A DNA stretch of 64,000 nt, taken from Sulfurimonas sp. HSL-1656 (GTDB taxonomy: Bacteria; Campylobacterota; Campylobacteria; Campylobacterales; Sulfurimonadaceae). Shown piece by piece: positions 39,510 to 49,262 of the stretch (positions are counted from its first letter, which is position 1; every line of letters starts with the position of its first letter). The notes under the pieces were generated by a model that saw only the letters and a list, made by a program, of their open reading frames with translations, did no database searches and was not told the origin of the DNA. The stretch spans positions 2,418,001 through 2,482,000 of the forward strand of contig NZ_CP147915.1 of the NCBI RefSeq assembly GCF_039645585.1. Reading direction: 5' to 3'. Both the position numbers and the translations under genes were made by a program.

Positions 39510-40163
39510 TCAGCGCCCCTTTTCCGTCAGACGCCAGAAAAGGTGAAGACTGCGGCGGGCACGGTGATCCAAACGGTAGTGGATCCCCTCCAGATAGGCA
39601 AGGATATCCTGCGGGCGGACGCCGGTACGCGCGGAAGCGCGTTTGAGCAGGTACTGCGGGATCTTCTGGCGACGGCGGGCGAAAGCATCGGCCAGCCGCC
39701 GCATCTGTTTTTCGTTCGCCTGGTACGACAGCAGTCCGAAAACAAAAGGGAGGCCGTAGCGTTTATGCCACTCTTCGGCGAGGTCCAGGGCTTCGACGCC
39801 CTCCAGGTAGGCCCGCAGCGCGGGATCGCCGATGAGGACCCTCCCTTCAAGCCCCAGCACCCGGACCAGGGCGTTGGAGGTTTCCGAGGCCCTATCCGTC
39901 TGAGAGGTCTCGGAAGGCAGCAGCAGCACGCTCTGCACGGGACCGTCGGCAATAATCCCCAGGTCCAGGTGTTTCTGCCCCTTGGCACGGATGCTGGAGA
40001 TGAACGCGGCATCGATCTTGCGCATCCGGTAGGCGCGGTTGATGGCGGAAGGGACGTTCGAGCCGTGGCGCAGCATCATCTGCGACTGCGACGAACGTAC
40101 GTAGCGTTTCATAAAGACGTGAAACGGCAGCAGATTCAGGTATTCGATCCGGCCAAAACGCAT
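39510..40163 (-). CDS. mqnA: Chorismate dehydratase MqnA (futalosine pathway)
   Basis: 217 aa. It should dehydrate chorismate to 3-enolpyruvyl-benzoate, the first step of menaquinone synthesis by the futalosine route used by Campylobacterota. The N-terminal RFGRIEYLNLLPFHVF matches the family's ISYLNxLP motif, and KIDAAFISSIRA fits its substrate-binding loop. It is at the short end of the family. CAGGAGG lies before the ATG. It is divergent from moaD, with a 109-nt gap. Confidence 0.85.
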   Translation of the reverse strand: MRFGRIEYLNLLPFHVFMKRYVRSSQSQMMLRHGSNVPSAINRAYRMRKIDAAFISSIRAKGQKHLDLGIIADGPVQSVLLLPSETSQTDRASETSNALVRVLGLEGRVLIGDPALRAYLEGVEALDLAEEWHKRYGLPFVFGLLSYQANEKQMRRLADAFARRRQKIPQYLLKRASARTGVRPQDILAYLEGIHYRLDHRARRSLHLFWRLTEKGR

Positions 40164-40236
40164 AGTCCCTCCTGAAATAAAGCTAACAATTATACGGCGC
40201 CTCCTCTGAAATAACCCGTCCTCAACTCCGCTTTGT

Positions 40237-40242
40237 TATAAT
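40237..40242 (+). promoter_or_regulatory. -10 box for moaD
   Basis: TATAAT, 30 nt upstream of the moaD ATG; AAGGA lies between. It is the likely start of the moaD-moaE-moeA-rdgB transcript. Confidence 0.6.
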
Positions 40243-40272
40243 CACGGACTTGTTTTCATAAGGATTGTCAAT

Positions 40273-40494
40273 ATGGTTCGTATCGAATTCCTGGGGCCGA
40301 TCAGCAAACCGGCCATCGAGATGGAAGCCGCCACCCTGGCCGATGTCGCCAAGGCCCTTCGCGAGGACGCGGAACTCGCCCCCTGGCTGGAGAACAGCGC
40401 CGTCGCCGTCAACGACACCCTCGTCTCCGGCCTCGAGACCCCGCTGAAATCCGGGGACAAAATCTCCCTGCTTCCGCCGGTCTGCGGAGGCTGA
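40273..40494 (+). CDS. moaD: Molybdopterin synthase sulfur carrier subunit
   Basis: 73 aa, ubiquitin-like. It ends in VCGG, the C-terminal Gly-Gly that is adenylated and converted to a thiocarboxylate as sulfur donor for molybdopterin. LPPVCGG at the end and the preceding GDKISL are typical. An ATG with AAGGATTGTCAAT upstream gives the start. moaE begins 3 nt after the stop, as expected for the two subunits of molybdopterin synthase. Confidence 0.93.
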   Translation: MVRIEFLGPISKPAIEMEAATLADVAKALREDAELAPWLENSAVAVNDTLVSGLETPLKSGDKISLLPPVCGG

Positions 40495-40497
40495 GGG

Positions 40498-40947
40498 GTG
40501 CTGGAACTCTATGACGGGGCACTCGACGTGCCCGCACTGCTGACACGCTGGTATGAAGAGGAGGCGCAGAGCAACTACGGCGCCTATATCCCCTTCGTCG
40601 GGACCGTCCGCGACGAGAACGGCATCGAAGGGCTGAGCTTCGACATCTACGAACCGATCCTAAACAGCTGGTTCGACGCCTGGCAGGAGAAAGCCGCCGA
40701 ACGGGGTGCCGTCTTGAAGATGGCCCACAGCCGCGGCGATGTCCTACTGCATGAATCCTCCTATATCGCCGCCGTCTTCTCCCCGAAACGCCGCGTCGCG
40801 CTGGAGATGATCGAAGAGTTTGTCGAGGATTTCAAAGCCAGCGCCCCCATCTGGAAGTATGACCTCGTAAACGGCGAACGCATCTATGCCGATGACCGCT
40901 CCACCGCCATCAAAGGCAGCGGGCTGCTGGCTGGAGGTGACGCGTGA
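40498..40947 (+). CDS. moaE: Molybdopterin synthase catalytic subunit
   Basis: 149 aa with a GTG start at 40498; GAGG lies close before it in the end of moaD. It forms the dithiolene of molybdopterin from cPMP together with MoaD. Visible family elements are YIPFVGTVRDENG (about 31-43), MAHSRGDVLLHE and SPKRRVALEMIEEFVEDFKA, and the catalytic lysine region PIWKYDLVNGERIY. Its end overlaps the moeA start by 4 nt. Confidence 0.93.
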   Translation: MLELYDGALDVPALLTRWYEEEAQSNYGAYIPFVGTVRDENGIEGLSFDIYEPILNSWFDAWQEKAAERGAVLKMAHSRGDVLLHESSYIAAVFSPKRRVALEMIEEFVEDFKASAPIWKYDLVNGERIYADDRSTAIKGSGLLAGGDA

Positions 40948-42158
40948 GTTTCCTCTCCTATACCGAATCCGTCGACCGCCTGCTCTCCCTCGACACCGGC
41001 CGCGTCCGTGTCGAAAAGGTCGCCCTGCCTGACACGCTGGGACGTATTCTCGCCGAGCACATCGTCGCCGACGAGGACTACCCGCGCCACCCGACGGCCT
41101 CCATGGACGGCTATGCCATCGTGGCCAATGATCAGGCGCAAGGTACGATCGCCCTGGCCCACAGCGACAACCCCGCGGGCAGCGACGGCCGCGAAGCCGT
41201 CCGCAGCGGCATTGCCGTCAAGACCTTCACCGGCGCCAAGATGCCCGAGGGTGCCGACACCCTTATCCCCATCGAGAACGTCACGGTCGAAAACGGCGCC
41301 ATCCGCATCGACACGCCCGTCCGCGAAGGGTTCAGCGTCCGCCCCGTCGGCGAGAGCTACTTCAAAGACGAGATCCTCATCCCCGCCGGCACGACTATCG
41401 GCTATGCCGAGATCGGGGTGATGGCGGGACTGAACCGCGTCATGATCCCCGTCGCCCGCCGCCCCCGCGTCGGCGTCCTCTCGACCGGCAGCGAGATCCT
41501 CGACCTCGGCGAACCCGAACGCACCGATTCGCAGATCCGCAGCTCAAACAACTACACCCTCGCCGCACTGGCGCTAAGCGCGGGTGCGGAAGTCGTCCAG
41601 CTCGGGACCGCCGAGGATGACCGCGACAGCATCACGGCCGCCTTCGAAAATGCGCTCGCGTGCAGCGATATCGTCGTCAGTACCGGCGGGGTCAGCGTCG
41701 GCGACTACGACTTCGTCAAGGACGTCGTCCCCGCGCTGGGGGCGACCGTCATCTTCAAAGGGGTACGGATGAAACCGGGACAGCATGTCATGGTCGCCCA
41801 GCGCGGCAGCCAGTTCATCCTGGCCCTGCCCGGCTTCGCCTACTCTTCCACCGTCACCTTCGTCCTCTATGCGCTGCCGCTGATCCGCAGAATGCTCGGG
41901 CGCGACCCCGGCCACGCCATCGTCGAAGCGACCCTGGCCGAGCCCTTCAACAAGCGCTCGAACAAGAGCGAATTCACAACCTGCAACCTGAGACTCAGCG
42001 AAGGGCGCTACCTGGTCGACTTCGAAGAGAAGAAGACCGCCTCCTCCGCGGTGCTCACCAACATGCTCGGCAACGCCGCCCTGATGATCACCGACGAGAG
42101 CGACGGCCCGCTGGAAGCCGGGACCGTCGTCCGGGTCATCCGCCTCGACCGGCTGTAA
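40944..42158 (+). CDS. moeA: Molybdopterin molybdenumtransferase
   Basis: 404 aa. It inserts molybdate into adenylated molybdopterin. It has [10 protein letters not shown] (about 49-58), [27 protein letters not shown] (about 177-184), the SSNNYTL and [16 protein letters not shown] motifs and the C-terminal [12 protein letters not shown]. The GTG start overlaps the moaE stop by 4 nt. Operon partners moaD and moaE supply its substrate, and the molybdoenzyme SoxC is encoded later in the window. Confidence 0.94.
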   Translation: MSFLSYTESVDRLLSLDTGRVRVEKVALPDTLGRILAEHIVADEDYPRHPTASMDGYAIVANDQAQGTIALAHSDNPAGSDGREAVRSGIAVKTFTGAKMPEGADTLIPIENVTVENGAIRIDTPVREGFSVRPVGESYFKDEILIPAGTTIGYAEIGVMAGLNRVMIPVARRPRVGVLSTGSEILDLGEPERTDSQIRSSNNYTLAALALSAGAEVVQLGTAEDDRDSITAAFENALACSDIVVSTGGVSVGDYDFVKDVVPALGATVIFKGVRMKPGQHVMVAQRGSQFILALPGFAYSSTVTFVLYALPLIRRMLGRDPGHAIVEATLAEPFNKRSNKSEFTTCNLRLSEGRYLVDFEEKKTASSAVLTNMLGNAALMITDESDGPLEAGTVVRVIRLDRL

Positions 42159-42172
42159 CGATGGGAGAGAAG

Positions 42173-42775
42173 ATGCAACTCGTACTCGCCACCTCCAACA
42201 AGGGCAAGATCCGGGAGATCGCCCAGCTCTGCGACAGCTTTGAGGTCGTCGCCTTCAGCGACCTCGTCGACCTCGGCGAGATCGTCGAGGACGGCGACAC
42301 CTTCGCCGCAAACGCGATGATCAAGGCACGCACCGTCTATGACGCTCTGAACGACCCGGACGCCATCGTCCTCTCCGACGACAGCGGCATCAGCGTCGAG
42401 GCACTGGACAACGCCCCGGGCATCTACAGCGCCCGCTACGCCGGCAAAGGCGCGACGGACAAAGACAACCTCAACAAGCTCGTCGACGCCCTCAAAGCCA
42501 AAGGACTCACGGAGTCCCCCGCCTTCTACACCGCGGCCATCAGCATCGTCTGCCGCGAAGGCGAATACACCGTCCACGGCTGGATGCACGGGAAGGTCAT
42601 CGACACCCCCCGCGGCGACGGCGGCTTCGGCTACGACCCGATGTTCATCCCCCAGGGATACGATCAGACCCTCGGCGAACTCGACGGCGAGATCAAGAAG
42701 CGTATCTCCCACCGCTCCAAGGCCCTCGGCCTCGCCAAGGTCGTCCTGGCCACCATCCGCAAGGCGCGCCACTAG
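42173..42775 (+). CDS. rdgB: RdgB/HAM1-type XTP/dITP pyrophosphatase
   Basis: 200 aa. I take the ATG at 42173 because GGGAGAG precedes it, giving the expected N-terminus [14 protein letters not shown]; an ATG 12 nt earlier has no ribosome site. It removes ITP and XTP from the nucleotide pool. Signatures: [20 protein letters not shown] (about 66-85), SARYAG, and [11 protein letters not shown] with SHRSKAL near the C-terminus. Located 14 nt after moeA, so cotranscribed. Confidence 0.95.
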   Translation: MQLVLATSNKGKIREIAQLCDSFEVVAFSDLVDLGEIVEDGDTFAANAMIKARTVYDALNDPDAIVLSDDSGISVEALDNAPGIYSARYAGKGATDKDNLNKLVDALKAKGLTESPAFYTAAISIVCREGEYTVHGWMHGKVIDTPRGDGGFGYDPMFIPQGYDQTLGELDGEIKKRISHRSKALGLAKVVLATIRKARH

Positions 42776-42813
42776 CGCCTGCCACATCATCCCAGCCTTA
42801 ACGACATTTCAGT

Positions 42814-42819
42814 TATAAT
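42814..42819 (+). promoter_or_regulatory. -10 box, leaderless start of kdsD
   Basis: TATAAT followed by 6 nt (CTCTCT) and the kdsD ATG; no Shine-Dalgarno fits. Confidence 0.55.
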
Positions 42820-42825
42820 CTCTCT

Positions 42826-43794
42826 ATGAAACAAAACTATATTCCCGTAGCACGCGAGGTGCTTTCCATCGAGGCCGACACCCTGAAAACGGCCTCGGAC
42901 GCCCTTGATGAAAGCATCAACCTCGCCGTCGACCTTATCCTCGGAACCCGCGGCAAACTGATCGTGACGGGGGTGGGAAAATCGGGCCTGATCGGCGCCA
43001 AAATCGCCGCCACCATGGCCTCGACGGGAACCCCGAGCTTCTTCCTCCACCCCACCGAGGCGCTGCACGGCGACCTGGGCATGATCGGCAAGGAGGACGC
43101 CGTCCTCGCCATCAGCTACAGCGGCGAGAGCGAGGAGCTCAGCTCCATCCTGCCGCACATCAAACGGTTCGACATTCCGCTGATCGGCCTGACGCACAGC
43201 GCCGAGTCGACGCTGGGGCGCTACAGCGACGTGCTCGTGCCCATCCGCGTCGAACGCGAAGCCTGCCCCCTGGGCGTCGCCCCGACGAGCTCAACGACCC
43301 TGACCCTCGCCGTCGGCGACGCTCTGGCCGTCTGCCTGATGAAAGCCAGGGACTTCCGGAAAGAGGATTTCGCCTCCTTCCACCCCGGCGGCAGCCTCGG
43401 CCGGAAGCTCTTCGTCAAGGTCGCGGACGTCATGCGCAAGGAGCAGCTGCCCGTCACCGACGAGAACACCCCGCTCAAAGAGGCTATTGTCACCATGAGC
43501 GAGGGTCGCCTGGGCGCCGTGCTGCTGACCGGCAGCGACGGCACGCTTCACGGCCTGCTGACCGACGGGGACCTCCGCCGCGCCCTGATGAAGCCCGGCT
43601 TTGACATCAATGCCCCGGCGAAAACCTATGCCACCCCCGAACCGCGGACCGTCAGAGAGAGCGAAATGCTCGCCAGCGATGCGCTGGTACTGATGGAAGA
43701 GAAAAAGATCCAGCTGCTTATCGTCACCGATACGGCCGGCCATATCCACGGCGTGCTCCACCTGCACGACCTCGTTGAAAAGGGGATCGCATGA
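42826..43794 (+). CDS. kdsD: Arabinose-5-phosphate isomerase, KpsF/GutQ family
   Basis: 322 aa: an SIS sugar isomerase domain (about 35-185; VTGVGKSGLIGAKIAATMAS, PTEALHGDLGMI, ISYSGESEELS) and a C-terminal CBS pair (about 205-320; VADVMRK, LTDGDLRRALM). It makes arabinose 5-phosphate, the precursor of Kdo for lipopolysaccharide core. The length and domain order match the family exactly. It has its own -10 box and apparently no leader. The end overlaps the next gene by 4 nt. Confidence 0.94.
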   Translation: MKQNYIPVAREVLSIEADTLKTASDALDESINLAVDLILGTRGKLIVTGVGKSGLIGAKIAATMASTGTPSFFLHPTEALHGDLGMIGKEDAVLAISYSGESEELSSILPHIKRFDIPLIGLTHSAESTLGRYSDVLVPIRVEREACPLGVAPTSSTTLTLAVGDALAVCLMKARDFRKEDFASFHPGGSLGRKLFVKVADVMRKEQLPVTDENTPLKEAIVTMSEGRLGAVLLTGSDGTLHGLLTDGDLRRALMKPGFDINAPAKTYATPEPRTVRESEMLASDALVLMEEKKIQLLIVTDTAGHIHGVLHLHDLVEKGIA

Positions 43795-44561
43795 CGCGTC
43801 TCAACAAATTCATCTCGCACCACTCCACCTATTCGCGCCGCGAGGCCGACCGCGCCATCCAGGACGGGTATGTCCGCATCAACGGCGAGGTCGTCACGAA
43901 CCCCGCTACCCAGGTCGACGAAAAGAACGACGAGGTCTACATCAGCGGGAAAAAAGTCAGTACCGTCGAGAAGATGACCGTCATCGTCTACAACAAACCC
44001 CGCGGCGAACTCGTCACCAAAAAAGACCCCCAGGGGCGCCGTACCATCTACGACACCCTTGAGAAGCCGTACAAGCACTTCATTCCCGTCGGACGGCTCG
44101 ACTACGCCACCGAGGGGCTGCTGCTGTTGACCGACAGTCCCCGCGTCGCTTCCGTGCTGATGCACTCCGCGCTGGAACGGGTCTACAAGGTGAAGATCAA
44201 AGGGCCCGTGACCGAGGCGATGGAAGAGGCGATGCGGGAGGGGATGCACCTCGAGGACGCCTCGGCCGGAGGCCATGGCAAAAGTGATATCGAAGCAATG
44301 ACCTTCGCCCCCTTCTACGCCTTCCAGGTGCAGAAGAACCGCCACGACTACTCCATCCTCAAGATCGCTATCGGCGAGGGGAAGAACCGCGAGATCCGCC
44401 GTTTCTTCGCCCATTTCGGCGCCGAGGTCGCCGACCTGAAACGCCTCTCCTACGGCGGGGTCGAACTTAACAACCTGCCGACGGGGAAAACGCGCTTCCT
44501 TTCGCGCAGCGAATACGCCAGTCTGCGCGACTTCATCAAAGAAGAGGAGAAGAAGAAATGA
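43791..44561 (+). CDS. rluB: RluB-type 23S rRNA pseudouridine synthase
   Basis: 256 aa. An N-terminal S4 RNA-binding domain (RLNKFISHHSTYSRREADRA, about 2-21) precedes the RsuA/RluB catalytic domain with VGRLDYATEGLLLLTD (about 101-116; catalytic Asp) and GKNREIRRFFAHFGAEV (about 199-215). It should modify a uridine of 23S rRNA; RluB fits better than RsuA or RluE but the target is not provable. It overlaps kdsD and yjbQ by 4 nt each. Confidence 0.88.
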   Translation: MTRLNKFISHHSTYSRREADRAIQDGYVRINGEVVTNPATQVDEKNDEVYISGKKVSTVEKMTVIVYNKPRGELVTKKDPQGRRTIYDTLEKPYKHFIPVGRLDYATEGLLLLTDSPRVASVLMHSALERVYKVKIKGPVTEAMEEAMREGMHLEDASAGGHGKSDIEAMTFAPFYAFQVQKNRHDYSILKIAIGEGKNREIRRFFAHFGAEVADLKRLSYGGVELNNLPTGKTRFLSRSEYASLRDFIKEEEKKK

Positions 44562-44956
44562 AAACATTGACGCTCACGACCAAAAGCAAAACGGAGATCA
44601 CCGACATTACTGAAGACGTCAGGGAAGCCGTGATCACTTCGGGGGTCAAAGAGGGGATCTGCGTCGTCTTTACCCCGCATACGACGACGGGGATCCTGCT
44701 CTCCGAGAACGTCGACCCGCGGCTGCAGCGCGACCTGCTGGGATCGCTCGCGCGGATCGCGCCGGACAACGTCCGTTACGCCCACGGCGGCGGCAACGCC
44801 GCGGCCCACATCAAGTCGGCGCGCACCGGTGTCAGCGTGACCCTCCCCGTCGTCGGCGGCCGCCCGCTGCTGGGCGAATGGCAAGGCGTGCTCTTTGCCG
44901 AGTTCGACGGGCCGCGCGAGGCACGCGAAGTCATGATCAAGATCATCGCCGGCTAG
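44558..44956 (+). CDS. yjbQ: YjbQ family protein
   Basis: 132 aa, full length for the UPF0047/YjbQ family. VFTPHTTTGILLSENVDP (about 47-64) and the C-terminal GEWQGVLFAEFDGPRE are its signatures, including the conserved His residues. Family members show weak thiamine-phosphate synthase activity; the physiological role is unsettled. In an operon with rluB (4-nt overlap) and rarA (2-nt gap). Confidence 0.92.
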   Translation: MKTLTLTTKSKTEITDITEDVREAVITSGVKEGICVVFTPHTTTGILLSENVDPRLQRDLLGSLARIAPDNVRYAHGGGNAAAHIKSARTGVSVTLPVVGGRPLLGEWQGVLFAEFDGPREAREVMIKIIAG

Positions 44957-44958
44957 GG

Positions 44959-46149
44959 ATGGACTTCACCGCACTGCTCCGTCCCGACTCCTTCGACGCC
45001 CTGCTGGGGCAGCCGCATCTGAGCGCGCCGGACGCGCCGCTGCGGACCCTCTGCGAAAAAAACGCCCTGGGCCACACCTTCTTTTACGGTCCCCCCGGCA
45101 CGGGCAAGACCTCGATCGCCCGCATCATCGCGAAGGTGATGGACCTCCCCTTTTACGAATTCAACGCGACCTCGCTGAAAATCGAGCAGCTGCGCAAGAT
45201 CTTCGACCAGTACAGAAACGCACTTACCCGCCCCCTCCTCTTTATCGACGAGGTGCACCGCCTGGCCAAGAACCAGCAGGAGGTTCTGCTGCCCGTTATG
45301 GAGACTAACAGCGTGTTAGTCATCGGTGCATCCACTGAAAACCCCTATTTTTCGCTGACGGCGGCGATGCGCTCGCGCTCGATGCTCTTTGAGCTGAAGC
45401 CCGTGGACGAAACGGCGATGGCCACGATCCTGGAGAAGGCCGTCGCCCAGTCGGGGTGCACCATTGAAGAGGATGCCCGCGACTACCTTATCCGCACCAG
45501 CGGCGGAGACGCCCGGGCGATGCTGAAACTGCTGGAGTTCGCCCTGGCGATCCGCAGCAGCATCGACCGCGACCTGCTGCAGAGCCTGCGCCCCGCCGCC
45601 CAGAGCCGGGGCAGCGCCGAAGCCACGGAGCATTATGATCTCGCCTCGGCGCTGATCAAATCGATCCGCGGCTCCGACCCGGACGCAGCCGTCTACTACC
45701 TCGCCCGGCTTATCGAGGGGGGCGAACCGCCCGAGTTCATCGCCCGCCGCCTCGTCATCCTGGCCAGCGAAGACGTCGGCAACGCCAACCCCCAGGCACT
45801 GACCCTCTGCACCTCCGCCATGACCTCCGTCAAGCAGATCGGCTACCCCGAGGCGCGGATCATCCTTTCACAGGCCGTCATCTACCTCTGCGCCTCGCCC
45901 AAGTCCAACAGCGCCTACAATGCCATCAATGCCGCGCAGCAGGCGGTCAGGAACGGCGTTTTGCTCGATCCGCCGCCGACGATACGCCAGTTCAACGAAC
46001 ACTACCTTTACCCCCACGACTTCGGCGGCTGGGTGCCGCAGGAGTACCTTACCGAACCCCTGCACTTCGTCGACTTCAACCCCATCGGTTATGAACAGAA
46101 GATGGGAGAGTGGCTGCGTAAAATACGCGGGGACGGGGAGCCAGCTTAA
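44959..46149 (+). CDS. rarA: Replication-associated recombination ATPase RarA
   Basis: 396 aa from the ATG at 44959, just after the yjbQ stop; TAGGG is all that resembles a ribosome site, so coupling is likely. It is an AAA+ clamp-loader-like protein acting at stalled forks. It has FYGPPGTGKTSIARIIA (Walker A, about 39-55), LLFIDEVHRL (Walker B), GASTENPYFSL (sensor 1) and the C-terminal LIEGGEPPEFIARRLVILAS tetramerisation part. Last gene of the 40273-46149 group. Confidence 0.95.
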   Translation: MDFTALLRPDSFDALLGQPHLSAPDAPLRTLCEKNALGHTFFYGPPGTGKTSIARIIAKVMDLPFYEFNATSLKIEQLRKIFDQYRNALTRPLLFIDEVHRLAKNQQEVLLPVMETNSVLVIGASTENPYFSLTAAMRSRSMLFELKPVDETAMATILEKAVAQSGCTIEEDARDYLIRTSGGDARAMLKLLEFALAIRSSIDRDLLQSLRPAAQSRGSAEATEHYDLASALIKSIRGSDPDAAVYYLARLIEGGEPPEFIARRLVILASEDVGNANPQALTLCTSAMTSVKQIGYPEARIILSQAVIYLCASPKSNSAYNAINAAQQAVRNGVLLDPPPTIRQFNEHYLYPHDFGGWVPQEYLTEPLHFVDFNPIGYEQKMGEWLRKIRGDGEPA

Positions 46150-46208
46150 ACGAACAATAAAGCCACCTTCTGTACCGAAAGTAAACATACACCCTAAGTA
46201 TTTCTTCT

Positions 46209-46214
46209 TATAAT
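46209..46214 (+). promoter_or_regulatory. -10 box for the YajR-like transporter
   Basis: TATAAT, 30 nt before the ATG at 46245, with AAGGA between. Confidence 0.55.
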
Positions 46215-46244
46215 ACGGGGATTTTTTCCGTCCAAGGATGCTTG

Positions 46245-47579
46245 ATGAAAACCATCATGAAGAAAACCCTCCCGCTGAGTATGATCATCGGCCTGCGCTT
46301 TTTCGGGCTCTTTATCGTCCTCTCCGTGCTGTCGCAATATGCCCTGGAACTGCCGGGCGGTACGCCCTTCCTCGCCGGGGTCGCCCTGGGCGGCTACGCG
46401 CTGACGCAGGCTTTTTTGCAGGTCCCCTTCGGGGCCATGAGCGATAAACTCGGCCGCAAAAAGACGATCCTCGTCGGCCTGCTGATCTTTGCCGCCGGTT
46501 CCGTGATCGCCGCCCTGGCGGACAACGTCTACTGGCTGCTCTTCGGCCGCTTCCTGCAGGGTGCGGGTGCGATCGGCTCCGTCGTCACCGCGATGATCGC
46601 CGACCAGGTCCGCGAAGACGAACGCGCCCACGCCATGGCCGTCATGGGGATGGTCATCGCGATGAGCTTCGCCGCCTCCATGATCATCGGGCCGCTCGTC
46701 GCCGGCGTCTGGTCCGTCTCCACCCTCTTCTGGCTGACGGCGATCCTCTCCGTTACCGCCCTCGTCATCCTTTTCACCGCCGTACCGGAACCGCCGCAGA
46801 TCGTCCACCACTACAGCGAAGACGAGGCGCAGATCAAGCACGTTTTCAAGGACAAGGAGCTGGTGCGTATGTACGTCACCTTCCTCTTCCACAGCTCGAC
46901 GATGGCCATCGCTTTCTTCCTGATTCCGATCATCATGAAACAGCAGTTTGAAATGAGCACGATGGAGTTCTGGAAGGTCTATCTCCCCGCTGTCGTATTC
47001 GGGATCCTCGCGATGGGACCGGCGGCCGTCTTCGGCGAGAAATACGCCAAAGGCAAGCAGATCTTCCTCATCTCCATCGGCTTCATTATCGCCGCGTTCG
47101 CGCTGATGGGCTTCACGACCTCCTTCTGGGCCTTCGCGGTCGGCGCCGTCTTCTTCTTCATCGGCTTCAACATGTTCGAGCCGCTGCTCCAGAGCTTCGT
47201 CAGCAAATTCGCCAAGGTGCACCAGAAGGGGGCGGCCTTGGGCGTCGCCAATACCTTCGCCTACATCGGTATCTTCATCGGCGGCGCCCTGGGCGGGGCG
47301 CTCTACCAGCACTACTCCAAAGAGGGGGTAGCCCTTTTCGTCATGGGTGCATCGGTCCTCTGGTTCCTCTGGATCCTCGGCATGCGCAATCCGGGGCTGC
47401 GCGCGACGATCTTCCTCGACTTCGAATCCTATGACAAGGCAAAAGTACCGACGCTCAAAGGGATGGAGGGGATCTCCGACTTCTACGTCAACGAGACCGA
47501 AAGCCTCATTATTATCAAGTACGATGCCGAGATCCTCACCGAAGAGGGACTCAAAACCCTTATGCTCAAAGCGGCCTGA
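46245..47579 (+). CDS. YajR-like MFS transporter with C-terminal domain
   Basis: 444 aa from the ATG at 46245 (AAGGA 6 nt upstream). About 12 membrane helices fill residues 10-385, with the MFS loop motif GAMSDKLGRKKTILVG (about 66-81). The last about 55 residues form a soluble tail (VPTLKGMEGISDFYVNETES, then LIIIKYDAEILTEEGLKTL) with a ferredoxin/HMA-like strand-helix pattern, as in Escherichia coli YajR, where it is called the YAM domain. Substrate unknown. 84 nt separate it from the convergent recJ. Confidence 0.85.
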   Translation: MKTIMKKTLPLSMIIGLRFFGLFIVLSVLSQYALELPGGTPFLAGVALGGYALTQAFLQVPFGAMSDKLGRKKTILVGLLIFAAGSVIAALADNVYWLLFGRFLQGAGAIGSVVTAMIADQVREDERAHAMAVMGMVIAMSFAASMIIGPLVAGVWSVSTLFWLTAILSVTALVILFTAVPEPPQIVHHYSEDEAQIKHVFKDKELVRMYVTFLFHSSTMAIAFFLIPIIMKQQFEMSTMEFWKVYLPAVVFGILAMGPAAVFGEKYAKGKQIFLISIGFIIAAFALMGFTTSFWAFAVGAVFFFIGFNMFEPLLQSFVSKFAKVHQKGAALGVANTFAYIGIFIGGALGGALYQHYSKEGVALFVMGASVLWFLWILGMRNPGLRATIFLDFESYDKAKVPTLKGMEGISDFYVNETESLIIIKYDAEILTEEGLKTLMLKAA

Positions 47580-47663
47580 CGCCGCGCGGGCCCCTCACTG
47601 CACTCCTGTAAAAATCTTCTGAAAAACGGGTAAGAAATAAAGCGCCGGTAAAACGGCCGATGC

Positions 47664-49262
47664 CTAGCCGTAGAGGCGTTCGAGCATCATCTGGATGGAG
47701 ACCCGGCCGCCCCATTCGTTGCGGGCCAGGGTATAGCTACAGGTGAGGCGGCCGCTCTCGGGACGTTCCAGTTTCCGCCGGAAGGCCATGAGGTCGAAGG
47801 TCTGGCGTTCATGCCTGAAAAGCCGCAGGCTCACCTTGGAGTGGTCACCGTCGCTGCCGAGGTAGCGGATCCCGACCACTTCGGCGTCCCGCGCCAGGAA
47901 GCGCGGCCGCGGGTTTCCCTCGCCATAGGGCTCGTAGCGCTCCAGGATCTCCAGCAGTTCGAAATCCACGCTGCCCGTATCGAGCTGCCCGACGATCTCT
48001 TCGACCGGCAGAAAATCGTCCGGATCGAGCGCAGCCGCTTCCGCGTTGATCCCTTCGCGGAAGGCGTCAACGTCCCCGGCACGCAGGGAGAGCCCCGCCG
48101 CCATCTTGTGGCCGCCGAACTTTTCGAGCAGCGCCTCCTGGGTGGCGATCAGATCGTAGATACTGACGTTGCCGAGCGAACGCGCGCTCCCCTTGGCCCG
48201 TCCCTCCTCGATACTCAGCACGATGGCCGGCCGCTCGAACCGCTGGACCAGCCGCGCGGCGACGATACCGACCACCCCTTCGTGCCACCCCTCGTGCGCG
48301 ACGACGATCACCCGGTCGTCCGGCCGGACCAGCGCGATCGCCTCTTCCGTCGCTTCCGCTTCGATGGCCTTGCGCATCGCGTTGAGCTGGGTCAGGAGCT
48401 CGTACTGCCTGAAGGCCGTCTGCTCATCCGGCGCGATCAGCAGCTCCAGGGCCAAAGAGGCGTCTTCCAGGCGGCCGGCAGCGTTGATGCGCGGCGCGAC
48501 CTGGAAACCGATATCTTCCGCGCCCAGTTTCGTTTTCCCCAGCGCCTCGCGGACAATGACGGAGAAAGGGCGGGAAGAGTGTTCCATCTGGGAGAGCCCC
48601 GCCTGCACGATCGCACGGTTGATCCCCACGAGCGGCATGACGTCGGCGATGACCGCCAGGGCGAGAAGCTCGAGGAACTGCCCCATATCGATAGCGAGCC
48701 CCAGCTCCTTCTTGATCAGCGCCATCAGCAGCCATGCCACCTGTGCCCCGCAGATCTCCGGAAAGGCGTAGTGGTCGTCCTCGCGCTTGGGATCCACGAC
48801 GGCGTAGGCGTCGGGCAGCGTGTCCGAAGGGGTATGGTGGTCGGTGATGATCAGGTCGATGCCGCGCGCTTTGCACACCTCGGCCGCGGCGAAGGCGTTG
48901 ATGCCGTTGTCGACGGTAAAGACGACGTCGGCATCGATGCGCTCAAGCACGCGCTCCGAAACGCCGTAGCCGTCCGTAAAACGGTTGGGAATCGTCACCT
49001 CGAGCGGGTAGGGAATCTGCCGGAAAAAGAGGGTCGTAATCGCCGTTGCGGTCACCCCGTCGACGTCGTAATCCCCGACCAGGGCGATGCGTTCGCCGCC
49101 TCTGATGGCATCGGCGATCCGTTTGGCGGCCTTCGCGGCGTCGGTCAGACCGGCGGGGTCCGGGATATCGGAGAGTTTGGAAAAGCCCGAGCCGAAGCGC
49201 GAACGCAGCAGTGCCTCGAGCGAACGCTTGTCCAGCAGCGGGGCGTCAGGCGCCTTTGGCAT
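47664..49262 (-). CDS. recJ: Single-strand DNA exonuclease RecJ
   Basis: 532 aa from the ATG at 49262, which overlaps the end of pyrG by 17 nt and has AAGGCGG about 9 nt upstream; longer frames start inside pyrG. DHH-family motifs: [14 protein letters not shown] (about 62-75), [19 protein letters not shown] (DHH, about 140-148) and VDPKRED, then the DHHA1 part with [12 protein letters not shown]. It degrades 5' single-stranded ends in repair and recombination. Cotranscription with pyrG is implied by the overlap. Confidence 0.94.
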   Translation of the reverse strand: MPKAPDAPLLDKRSLEALLRSRFGSGFSKLSDIPDPAGLTDAAKAAKRIADAIRGGERIALVGDYDVDGVTATAITTLFFRQIPYPLEVTIPNRFTDGYGVSERVLERIDADVVFTVDNGINAFAAAEVCKARGIDLIITDHHTPSDTLPDAYAVVDPKREDDHYAFPEICGAQVAWLLMALIKKELGLAIDMGQFLELLALAVIADVMPLVGINRAIVQAGLSQMEHSSRPFSVIVREALGKTKLGAEDIGFQVAPRINAAGRLEDASLALELLIAPDEQTAFRQYELLTQLNAMRKAIEAEATEEAIALVRPDDRVIVVAHEGWHEGVVGIVAARLVQRFERPAIVLSIEEGRAKGSARSLGNVSIYDLIATQEALLEKFGGHKMAAGLSLRAGDVDAFREGINAEAAALDPDDFLPVEEIVGQLDTGSVDFELLEILERYEPYGEGNPRPRFLARDAEVVGIRYLGSDGDHSKVSLRLFRHERQTFDLMAFRRKLERPESGRLTCSYTLARNEWGGRVSIQMMLERLYG